Assembly (NCBI RefSeq): GCF_016907235.1
Contig: NZ_JAFBBO010000001.1
Location: 124,001 to 188,000, forward strand
DNA: 64,000 nucleotides
Reading direction: 5' to 3'
From: Oerskovia jenensis
GTDB lineage: Bacteria > Actinomycetota > Actinomycetes > Actinomycetales > Cellulomonadaceae
Shown here: positions 51,108 to 58,361 of the stretch, piece after piece
How the letters are laid out: every line of letters begins with the position of its first letter
Position numbering within the stretch: position 1 is the stretch's first letter
Notes under the pieces: model-generated
The model's input: only the letters and a program-made list of their open reading frames with translations
What the model was told of the DNA's origin: nothing
The model's database searches: none
Position numbers and translations under genes: made by a program

Positions 51108-52526
51108 TCACGACGTGCGGGCAGGGCGGACGGGGCGGTCGGCACGCCTGCGCACCGCGAGCGAGACCCCGGCCGCGAGGGCCAGGAGGGCCGTCGCGAC
51201 GAGGAAGGTCGCCTGCATCCCGGTCGCGATCGAGGCTGCCGTGGCGTCCCGCACCTCGACCGCACCGGTCACGGCCGCGAACACCGCGCCCATGGCCGAG
51301 GCACCCGCGACGAGACCGAGGTTGCGCGAGAGGCTCAGGACGCCCGAGACCGCCCCACGTCGCCGTGAGTCGACCGTGGTCATGACGGCGGTGTTGTTCG
51401 CGGCCAGGAAGAGCTGATAGCCGGGAGTCAGGACCACGAGCGCGAGCACGTAGCCGGGCAGTCCCCAGGCGCGGGGAAGCCCCACGAGCAGCGCGGCCCC
51501 CGTCACCATGGTCAGCAGCGCGAGGGTCGTCATGGCACCCGCGCCGGCACGGTCGACGACCCTCCCTGCGACGACGCCGGTCAGGGCCGAGACGACCGGC
51601 CCGACCGCGAGCGTGAGGCCGATCGCGGCCTCGCCGAGCCCCAGACCTCCCGCGAGGTAGAAGGGCCCCACCACCAGGGTGCTCATCATGACGGTCGCCA
51701 CGAGCAGGTTCATGAGCAGGCCGCCGCCCAGCGCACGGGTGCGCAGGAGCCCCCACGGCACGAGGGGGGCGGCCGCCCTGCGCTCGACCACGACGAGCAG
51801 CGCGACGAGGACCACCGCGATCACGAACAGGGGTGCGGCGCCGACCTGCGGGACGGCGGCGGGGGTGATCGCGAGGGTGCCTGCCACCAGGGCCGCCGTG
51901 AGCACGAGGGCGCCCGCGACGTCGAACCTCGCGCCCGAGCGTGCCGGGGCTGGTGCGTCACCGAGGGTGCGCCAGGTCAGCACGAGAGCGACGCCCGCGA
52001 GCGGCAGCATGGCCACGAAGCCCGCCTGCCAGCCCGACGCAGCGATCAGCAGCCCGCCGCCGGCGGGCCCCAGCGCCGTCCCCGCCGCCGAGGTCGTCCC
52101 CAGCAGTCCCATGGCCGCTCCGGTGCGTTCCTCGGGCACGACGTCGCGCACGAGCGCGAGGGGGAGCGCGATCATGACCGCCGCGCCGACGCCCTGCAGC
52201 GAGCGGGAGGCGACGAGCACCGCGAGGGTGGGGGCCAGGGCGCAGGCGAGCGTCGCGACCGTGAACACACCCAGGCCCCCGAGGAGCACCCGCTGTCGCC
52301 CGAGGACGTCACCGAGCCTGCCCACGGCGACCGCGGTCACGGTCATCGACAGCAGGTACGACAGGACGACCCACTGCACCCGGCCGAAGGGAGCGTCGAG
52401 CTCGTGCGCGAGCGTGGGCAGCGCGACGTTGGCGACGCTCGTGCCGAGCGAGGCCAGGAGCGTGGCGAGCGCGAGCGCGCCCACGAGGGCAGCACGGGAG
52501 CGTGGTGCGAGCGGGGTGGGGTTCAT
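51108..52526 (-). CDS. MFS drug transporter, DHA2-type
   Basis: A 472-residue membrane transporter with about 14 helices. The first helix has LASLGTSVANVALPTLAHELDA, and motif A is GRLGDVLGRQRVLLGGLG. It resembles EmrB/QacA exporters. Its start ATG 52526 is divergent from an XRE-cupin regulator gene with 78 bp between, a layout typical of a pump controlled by its neighbour. The Arg-rich end (VRRRADRPVRPARTS) is cytosolic. The substrate is unknown. Confidence 0.9.
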   Translation of the reverse strand: MNPTPLAPRSRAALVGALALATLLASLGTSVANVALPTLAHELDAPFGRVQWVVLSYLLSMTVTAVAVGRLGDVLGRQRVLLGGLGVFTVATLACALAPTLAVLVASRSLQGVGAAVMIALPLALVRDVVPEERTGAAMGLLGTTSAAGTALGPAGGGLLIAASGWQAGFVAMLPLAGVALVLTWRTLGDAPAPARSGARFDVAGALVLTAALVAGTLAITPAAVPQVGAAPLFVIAVVLVALLVVVERRAAAPLVPWGLLRTRALGGGLLMNLLVATVMMSTLVVGPFYLAGGLGLGEAAIGLTLAVGPVVSALTGVVAGRVVDRAGAGAMTTLALLTMVTGAALLVGLPRAWGLPGYVLALVVLTPGYQLFLAANNTAVMTTVDSRRRGAVSGVLSLSRNLGLVAGASAMGAVFAAVTGAVEVRDATAASIATGMQATFLVATALLALAAGVSLAVRRRADRPVRPARTS

Positions 52527-52558
52527 GCCGTCGAGGCTGCCCGCTCCGACCCGGTCTC

Positions 52559-52574
52559 GGCAATGGGTGTTGCC
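52559..52574. promoter_or_regulatory. Candidate operator between MFS and XRE-cupin genes
   Basis: GGCAA-TGGGTG-TTGCC is a perfect inverted repeat in the 78-bp divergent gap. It overlaps a possible -35 (TTGCCG) of the regulator gene, whose weak -10 (TGGGAT, 52593-52598) is 6 nt from ATG 52605. Confidence 0.5.
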
Positions 52575-52604
52575 GGAACTGGGACAGGGTGATGGGATGG
52601 CACG

Positions 52605-53297
52605 ATGGACGACCCCACGGCAGCCATCGGACGTGCACTCGACCAGGTCGGGCCACGGCTCGGCGCCCTCCGGCGGCGACGCGGGATCACCCTCGCGGCG
52701 CTCGCGGACACGACCGGGATCTCCAAGAGCACCCTGTCGCGCCTCGAGACCGGGGGCCGCAAGCCCAGCCTCGAGCTCCTCCTGCTCCTTGCCCATGCCT
52801 ACCGGGTGCCGCTCGACGAGCTCGTGCGCGCCCCGGAGACGGGTGATCCCCGCATCCGGCTCGTGCCACGGAGGGTCAACGGCCGGGTCGTCGTGCCCCT
52901 GACCCGGCAGCCCGCGAGCCAGCACGCCTGGAAGATCCTCGTCCCGCACAAGGCCGCCGAGCCCGTGCTCACGACGCACGACGGCTACGAGTGGCTGTAC
53001 GTGCTCACGGGCCGGCTGCGGCTCGTCGTGGGGGACCGGGACATCGTGCTCGACGCCGGGGAGGTCGCGGAGTTCGACACCCGTACCCCCCACTGGTTCG
53101 GCAGCACCGGTCAGGAGGGCGCCGAGGTGCTCAGCCTGTTCGGGCCGCAAGGTGAACGAGCCCACACCCGCACCGACCTCACGCCCGACGACGACGCCGG
53201 CGGCGAGGACGCGACGAGCGTCACCGGCACGCCCGGCACCGGTCCGGAGACCCTGCCTGACGGCGCGGCGCCCGCCCTCCCTGGCGCCGTGCCCTGA
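52605..53297 (+). CDS. XRE-family regulator with C-terminal cupin domain
   Basis: A 230-residue regulator. The N-terminal HTH is RLGALRRRRGITLAALADTTGISKSTLSRLETG, and the cupin sensor spans about residues 110-180 (GYEWLYVLTGRLRLVVGDRDIVLDAGEVAEFDTRTPHWF). Such proteins bind small molecules and usually control a nearby transport or catabolic gene; here the divergent MFS pump is the obvious target. The last 45 residues are Gly/Thr/Pro-rich and probably disordered. The start has no Shine-Dalgarno, so a leaderless mRNA is likely. Confidence 0.9.
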   Translation: MDDPTAAIGRALDQVGPRLGALRRRRGITLAALADTTGISKSTLSRLETGGRKPSLELLLLLAHAYRVPLDELVRAPETGDPRIRLVPRRVNGRVVVPLTRQPASQHAWKILVPHKAAEPVLTTHDGYEWLYVLTGRLRLVVGDRDIVLDAGEVAEFDTRTPHWFGSTGQEGAEVLSLFGPQGERAHTRTDLTPDDDAGGEDATSVTGTPGTGPETLPDGAAPALPGAVP

Positions 53298-53375
53298 CGC
53301 GCTGCCCCGCGCTCGCTGTCCCACCCCGCGTCCCCGGGGCACGCCCGCCGCGGGCGCGACCCGGGGCACGCCCGG

Positions 53376-54968
53376 TCACCGCTCGACCGGCACGACCTCC
53401 CCGGTCACGGTGTCCGCGCGGAAGGCCCGCTCGAACCGCTCCGTCCCGGCCTGGACCGCGCACCTCACGACCACGAAGCCTGCAGCCACGTCCTCCGGCG
53501 TCACGGTGTACGTCGGCGTGAAGTACAGGGCGTCCTCGCCGGGCGCCAGGCGCACGGCCGGGAAGTCGGCCGCGACGTCGCCGTCGAGGCTGCCGCTCAG
53601 GGCCGCCGTGACGGGCTCCGCGCCGCGGTTCCGGAAGCGCCCGGTGAACGCCAGGATGTCGCCCGCGCGCAGCCCCGGTGCGACCGGACCGTAGTTGGCG
53701 TCCTGCGCCTCGCGCGTGCCGAGGACCTGGTCGCCGTCGTATCCCTGCCCGATCTCCTTCCACGTGTGCACGCCCCAGTCGCCGCCCTCGGCCGAGATGA
53801 CGTGCGACGCGCCCACGCTGACCCACTGCGCGGGGCGCCCGGGGGTGATCGAGCGCAGCACCAGGGTGAAGGCGCCGCCGTCGTCGTCGACGAACGTCTC
53901 GATGGCCTCCCCGAGCGCCGCGGGCGAGAGCGCCTCGGCCTCGATGCGTGCGAAGACGATCTCGCGGTACCCGTCGCGCTCGTAGAGCACCCCGAGCGAC
54001 CCGTCGGCGAGCACGGCTCCCGTCGAGTACGCGCTCGAGCCCGCGCAGACCGTCAGCGCGGGCCGCCACGTCGTGCCCTCGTCGTGCGAGACGCTGAGCA
54101 CGGTGTTGCGGCGCAGGTCGGCGTCACGGTTGTTGGTCACGAGCAGGGGAGCCGCCGCGTCGGTGACGGCCCCGAGCCGCAGGATGCTGCCGTTGTCGCT
54201 CGGGTCGGGCAGGTCCGGCACGGGCGTCAGCGGCCCGTAGGAGTGGCCGCCGTCGGTCGAGACGGCCTGCACCCGGCAGCCCTTGGCGCGCGAGCTCAGC
54301 AGGACGCGGCCGTCGCGCAGCTCGACGACCTTGTTCTCGTTGGCGCCCGGCCCCGTGGGCTCGCCCAGCGTCCACGTGTCGCCGTGGTCGTCCGAGTACG
54401 CCGACGCCGCGCGGATCTCCCCGCTCAGGAGCAGGACCATCTGCTGGAGCAGGCGCCCCGCGTGCGGACCCGTCTCGAGCTGGATCCCGGCGCCGGCCGC
54501 GGCGAAGAGCCCCGTGACGCCGCGAGGCTTGAGCGAGGCCGTCACGCGCCGGTGCGACCAGGTGAGGCCGTCGTCGTCGGAGAACGACAGGTCGACGTGC
54601 TGGACGTCGTCCTCGGGCTCGAGCCCCGGGGCCGCCTCGAAGAACCCGGCGTGGGTCCCGGCGGCATGGAAGCAGAAGATCCTGCCGGTCACCTTGTCGA
54701 CGAGCAGGCTCGGGTCACCGAATCCCTGGAGCCCCGTCCCGACGCGCACGTCCTGCTGCGGGCCCCAGGTGCGGCCGTGGTCGAGGCTGCGACGGACGAG
54801 CAGGTCGATCGTGTTCGGCAGGTCGTCGAGGTTGGGACGCCCGTCGTAGGCCGCGAGGACCGTGCCGCGCGTCGAGACGGCCAGGGCGGGGATGCGGTAC
54901 TGACGGTGACCGCCGACGCCGCGGGCGGCGAGCACCTGATGGGTGATTTCGTGGGGGTTCGTGCGCAT
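53376..54968 (-). CDS. Sialidase-like (GH33) beta-propeller protein
   Basis: A 530-residue protein of the exo-alpha-sialidase fold. The YRIPAL motif (about residues 24-29) supplies one arginine of the catalytic triad. Five Asp-box repeats of the form SxDxGxTW are visible: SLDHGRTWG, FSDDDGLTW, YSDDHGDTW, STDGGHSYG, and SHDEGTTW. A C-terminal domain of about 150 residues (from GDWGVHTWKEIGQGY) is beta-sandwich-like. No signal peptide is present, unlike most secreted sialidases, so the protein may act in the cytosol on imported sugars. No sialic-acid transporter or nan gene is adjacent. Other sugar hydrolase activities are possible. Confidence 0.83.
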   Translation of the reverse strand: MRTNPHEITHQVLAARGVGGHRQYRIPALAVSTRGTVLAAYDGRPNLDDLPNTIDLLVRRSLDHGRTWGPQQDVRVGTGLQGFGDPSLLVDKVTGRIFCFHAAGTHAGFFEAAPGLEPEDDVQHVDLSFSDDDGLTWSHRRVTASLKPRGVTGLFAAAGAGIQLETGPHAGRLLQQMVLLLSGEIRAASAYSDDHGDTWTLGEPTGPGANENKVVELRDGRVLLSSRAKGCRVQAVSTDGGHSYGPLTPVPDLPDPSDNGSILRLGAVTDAAAPLLVTNNRDADLRRNTVLSVSHDEGTTWRPALTVCAGSSAYSTGAVLADGSLGVLYERDGYREIVFARIEAEALSPAALGEAIETFVDDDGGAFTLVLRSITPGRPAQWVSVGASHVISAEGGDWGVHTWKEIGQGYDGDQVLGTREAQDANYGPVAPGLRAGDILAFTGRFRNRGAEPVTAALSGSLDGDVAADFPAVRLAPGEDALYFTPTYTVTPEDVAAGFVVVRCAVQAGTERFERAFRADTVTGEVVPVER

Positions 54969-55068
54969 CCCCTAGATCTACCCTCGTCGGGAGCCGGTTC
55001 CAAGCTCCGTCGAGCGGCGAGTCCTCGCGGCCTCGTGGAGCCTCCGCGACGGCGCGAGCGCACCCACC

Positions 55069-55123
55069 CTGCCCGACGGCGGCGCGCCCCTTCGCGCGGA
55101 CGGTGCGCGCCGCCGTCGGGCAG
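55069..55123 (-). terminator. Terminator of nrdDG
   Basis: A 19-bp perfect stem (CTGCCCGACGGCGGCGCGC and its complement) begins one base after the nrdG stop codon. The loop is 17 nt. Confidence 0.85.
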
Positions 55124-55124
55124 G

Positions 55125-55697
55125 TCAGGCGGACCGGGCCTCGCGTGCCGCCGTCCACGGGACGGCGCGGCCCGCGGCGAGCGAGGCCGGGACCGAGAGC
55201 ACGCGCTGGTTCGTGCTCCCGCGGAACGGCAGCGTGAGGTCCCGGTGCGCGATCTCGAACCGGCCGTCGACCAGGACGTCGAGCCCCGCGAGGAGCTCCC
55301 GCTTGTCGTCCGACCCCGCGCAGAGCTCCTCGAACGTGTAGCCGGTCCAGCACCACACGTCCTTGGCGCGACCGAACGTCTCCCGCAGGCGTCGCACGAC
55401 GCCCAGGCACACGCCCGTGTTGAGGAACGGCTCGCCGCCGAGCAGCGACAGACCCTGGACCGACTCGTGCGCGAGGTCCGCCAGGATGCGCTCCTCGAGC
55501 TCGGTCGAGTACGGCGTGCCGTAGCGAAAGCCCCACGTCGCCTCGTTGAAGCACCCCTCGCACGCGAACAGGCACCCGCTCACGTACAGGCTGCAGCGCA
55601 CGCCCTCGCCGTCGACGAACACGAACGGCTTGTAGTCCGCGACGTGCCCCTGGCTGAGACGCTCGGCGAGCCAGTCGGGCTGCGGGTCTCGTGACAT
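55125..55697 (-). CDS. nrdG: Anaerobic ribonucleotide reductase activating protein (radical SAM)
   Basis: A 190-residue activase that forms the glycyl radical on NrdD. The cluster motif CLFACEGC places ligands at C42, C46 and C49; the LSLLGGEPFLN motif (glycine-rich GGE) and DVLVDGRFEIA follow. Length is near the usual 155-190. ATG 55697 starts 7 nt after the nrdD stop, with GAGG upstream, so the two form an operon, ended by a strong terminator. A longer frame exists upstream but is out of phase with nrdD coding, so it is not used. Confidence 0.95.
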   Translation of the reverse strand: MSRDPQPDWLAERLSQGHVADYKPFVFVDGEGVRCSLYVSGCLFACEGCFNEATWGFRYGTPYSTELEERILADLAHESVQGLSLLGGEPFLNTGVCLGVVRRLRETFGRAKDVWCWTGYTFEELCAGSDDKRELLAGLDVLVDGRFEIAHRDLTLPFRGSTNQRVLSVPASLAAGRAVPWTAAREARSA

Positions 55698-55704
55698 CGC
55701 GACC

Positions 55705-57984
55705 TCAGGCTTCCGCGGGGCTCGCGTCGGACGTGGCGCTCGCGGGCCCGGCGTCCCGCAGCGCGCCCAGGCTGACGGCCCCGGCCATGTGCTTGACGCG
55801 CGAGGAGATCTCGACGTGCCGGCCGTGCACCATGGGTCGCTGCTGCGGGTTGCCGAGGTACCCGCACGTGCGCTTGACGACGTCGCACGTGCGCGGGTCC
55901 GTGTTGCCGCAGCCCGGGCACGCGAAGCCGCGCGCCGTCGGCGTGAAGTCGCCCGCGTACCCGCACGCGTAGCAGCGGTCGATCGGGGTGTTCGTGCCGA
56001 GGTACCCCACGCGGTCGTAGGCGTAGTCCCACACGGCCTCGAGCGCCTTGGGGTTCTGCTGGAGCACGGGGTACTCGCAGTAGTGGATGAACCCGCCCGA
56101 GGCGTACTGCGGGTAGTCCATCTCGAAGTCGAGCTTCTCGAACGGCGTCGGGTCCTTGCGCACGTCGTAGTGGAAGCTGTTCGTGTAGTACTCCTTGTCG
56201 GTGATGTCGGCGACCACCCCGAACTTCTCCCGGTCGAGCCGCGCAAAGCGGTCCGTGAGGCTCTCGCTCGGCGTCGAGTAGACGCTGAACTGGTAGCCGT
56301 GCTCGGCGGTCCACGCGGACGTGTGCTCCTTGAGGGTCCGCAGCACGCGCAGCGTCATCTCCTTGGCCTCCGGGTCGGACTCCCACGCGCCGCCGTAGAA
56401 CGCGGCAGCGACCTCGTACAGTCCGATGTACCCGAGCGAGACCGTCGCGCGCCCGTCGCGGAAGAGCCGGTCGACGTCGTCGTCGGGGGCCAGGCGCTCG
56501 CCGAACGCGCCGTGCACGTACAGGATCGGGGCGTTGCCCGGGACGGCCTCCTTGCACCTCTCGATGCGGTAGACCAGAGCGTCGTGAACCGTGGCCAGAC
56601 GCTCCTCCAGCAGCCCCCAGAAGGCCTCCTGGCTGCCCTGGGCCTCCAGGGCGATGCGCGGCAGGTTGAGCGTCACCACGCCGAGGTTCATGCGGCCCTC
56701 GACCACGTCGTCGCCGTCCTCGTCGCTCCAGCCCTGGAGGAACGAGCGGCAGCCCATCGGCATCTTGAAGCTGCCCGTGAGCTCGACGATCCTGTCGTAG
56801 CTCAGCACGTCGGGGTACATGCGCTTGGTCGCGCACTCCACGGCGAGCTCCTTGAGGTCGTAGTTCTCGTCGCCCGGCTCCAGGTTGACCCCGCGGCGCA
56901 GCGTGTAGATGAGCTTGGGGAAGATCGCGGTGCGTCCCTCGGCCCCCAGCCCCTTGATGCGGATCTGCAGGATCGCGCGCTGGATCTCGCGCTCGAGCCA
57001 GCTCGTGCCCAGGCCGAACCCGACCGACGTGAACGGCGTCTGACCGTTGGACGTGAAGAGCGTGTTGATCTCGTACTCGAGGCTCTGCATCGCGTCGTAG
57101 ATGTCCTTGGCGGTCTTGGCCCGCGCGTACGCGTCGTGCGTCGCGGGGTCGGGCAGCCACCGCTCTGCCTCGACCAGGTGCTTGGCGTGGTTGAGCCCGG
57201 CATACGGGGCCAGGAGCTCGTCGATCCGGTTGACCGAGCAGCCGCCGTACTGGCTCGAGGCGACGTTCGCGATGATCTGCGTGATCTGCGCGGCCGCGGT
57301 CTGGATCGAGCGGGGCGGCTCGACCTGCGCGTTGCCGATGCGGAACCCCTCGGACAGCATCGTCCGGAAGTCGATCAGGCAGCAGTTCGTCATGGGGGCG
57401 TAGGGGTGGTAGTCGAGGTCGTGGTAGTGGATGTCGCCCTTCTGGTGGGCGTTCGCCACGTGCGGGGGCAGCATGCGCAGGCCGACCGCCTTGCCCACCG
57501 CGCCCGCCGTCAGGTCGCGCTGGGTGTTGAAGACGTCCGCGTCCTTGTTCGCGTTCTCGTTGACGACCGCCGAGTCCTTGGCGATCAGTCCCACGATCGA
57601 GTGGTTGAGATCGGTCGAGCGGCTGCGCGCGAAGTCACGCTGGACCCGGTAGTCGATGTAGGCGCGGGCCACGTCGTACTCGCGCGAGGCGAGCAGCTCG
57701 TGCTCGACCACGGCCTGGATCTCGTAGATCTGCACCACGTCCGTGAAGCGCACCGAGATCTCGGCGACCACCCGGTCGAGGACCGCGTCGAGGGCGCGCT
57801 CGTGGAAGGGCGTCGCGGCCCCGTGGACCTCCTCGTAGGCCTTGCGGAGCGCCGCGCGGATCCGGGCGTCGTCGAACGCGAGCGCTCGACCGTCACGCTT
57901 GAGCACCGTGAGCGCCGTGAGCGCCGTGAGCGCCGTCGTCGCCCCTGACGTGACGTCGTCCTGCTCGACCCCGACCGGACCCAT
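55705..57984 (-). CDS. nrdD: Anaerobic (class III) ribonucleoside-triphosphate reductase
   Basis: A 759-residue glycyl-radical enzyme that reduces NTPs to dNTPs without oxygen. An ATP-cone domain begins near TVLKRDGRALAFDDARI and is preceded by a TAL-rich repeat. The zinc site is CYACGYAGDF...CPGCGN, and the radical motif KRTCGYLGNP places the glycine at G708. The last 51 residues are a short tail. ATG 57984 is preceded by AGAGAGG and keeps the NrdR boxes upstream of the gene; an in-frame codon at 58044 would lie 6 nt from the first box and is unlikely. nrdG follows immediately. Confidence 0.96.
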   Translation of the reverse strand: MGPVGVEQDDVTSGATTALTALTALTVLKRDGRALAFDDARIRAALRKAYEEVHGAATPFHERALDAVLDRVVAEISVRFTDVVQIYEIQAVVEHELLASREYDVARAYIDYRVQRDFARSRSTDLNHSIVGLIAKDSAVVNENANKDADVFNTQRDLTAGAVGKAVGLRMLPPHVANAHQKGDIHYHDLDYHPYAPMTNCCLIDFRTMLSEGFRIGNAQVEPPRSIQTAAAQITQIIANVASSQYGGCSVNRIDELLAPYAGLNHAKHLVEAERWLPDPATHDAYARAKTAKDIYDAMQSLEYEINTLFTSNGQTPFTSVGFGLGTSWLEREIQRAILQIRIKGLGAEGRTAIFPKLIYTLRRGVNLEPGDENYDLKELAVECATKRMYPDVLSYDRIVELTGSFKMPMGCRSFLQGWSDEDGDDVVEGRMNLGVVTLNLPRIALEAQGSQEAFWGLLEERLATVHDALVYRIERCKEAVPGNAPILYVHGAFGERLAPDDDVDRLFRDGRATVSLGYIGLYEVAAAFYGGAWESDPEAKEMTLRVLRTLKEHTSAWTAEHGYQFSVYSTPSESLTDRFARLDREKFGVVADITDKEYYTNSFHYDVRKDPTPFEKLDFEMDYPQYASGGFIHYCEYPVLQQNPKALEAVWDYAYDRVGYLGTNTPIDRCYACGYAGDFTPTARGFACPGCGNTDPRTCDVVKRTCGYLGNPQQRPMVHGRHVEISSRVKHMAGAVSLGALRDAGPASATSDASPAEA

Positions 57985-58049
57985 GCGACCACAACCTCTC
58001 TGCGTGACGCCCCGGGCCGCCTGGAAGGGCGGACCCCGGGGCATCGATG

Positions 58050-58099
58050 AAAACTAGATGTAGTAGCAATTACACCCATGTAAGCCCACATGTAGTGGC
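58050..58099 (-). promoter_or_regulatory. Tandem NrdR boxes of nrdDG
   Basis: Two elements read on the minus strand as ACTACATCTAGT (58053-58064) and CCACTACATGTGG (58086-58098). Both fit the core C-w-A-t-A-T-a-T-w-G of NrdR boxes (CTACATCTAG and CTACATGTGG) and their cores start exactly 32 bp apart, the known tandem spacing. Between them lies TTACA-CCCA-TGTAA (58070-58083), a further inverted repeat. NrdR would repress nrdDG when dATP/ATP is high; nrdR itself is outside the window. Confidence 0.75.
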
Positions 58100-58280
58100 C
58101 AAACTCGGGCGCGGCGGGACCTTCCTCCCTGAGGTCGGGACGTTGGTCACTCCTTCGGCGGACCTTTGGGTCCGGTGTGTCGCGACACGTTCCTGGGAGC
58201 GTGCGGCTCGGTCGTGCGGCGTGGCGCCGCGGACCGGTCGCGGTTTCACGGAGGTGCGGCCGGTCCCGTACGAAGGGGTG

Positions 58281-58312
58281 GCCAAACATATGTCCTAGGA
58301 CATATGTTTGGC
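58281..58312. promoter_or_regulatory. Perfect 32-bp palindrome upstream of the MocR gene
   Basis: GCCAAACATATGTCCT and its exact complement are fused at the centre, with no spacer. The inner ATGTCC-TAGGACAT core looks like a GntR-family operator. It lies about 50 bp before the MocR gene start and about 200 bp upstream of the NrdR boxes, so autoregulation of the MocR operon is the simplest reading. Confidence 0.7.
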
Positions 58313-58361
58313 GTGGTCGCTCCGCTCGATGCGGAGCCGGGACGGTGGAGGTGGCGCGGTC

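Noticed and set aside
53330-53375. Direct repeat of CCCGGGGCACGCCCG after the XRE-cupin gene
   Set aside because: Only two copies in a short GC-rich intergenic stretch; a weak hairpin is possible but not convincing as a terminator.
57985-58044. Earlier nrdD start at 58044
   Set aside because: It would place the first NrdR box 6 bp from the start codon and lacks a ribosome-binding site; ATG 57984 has AGAGAGG.
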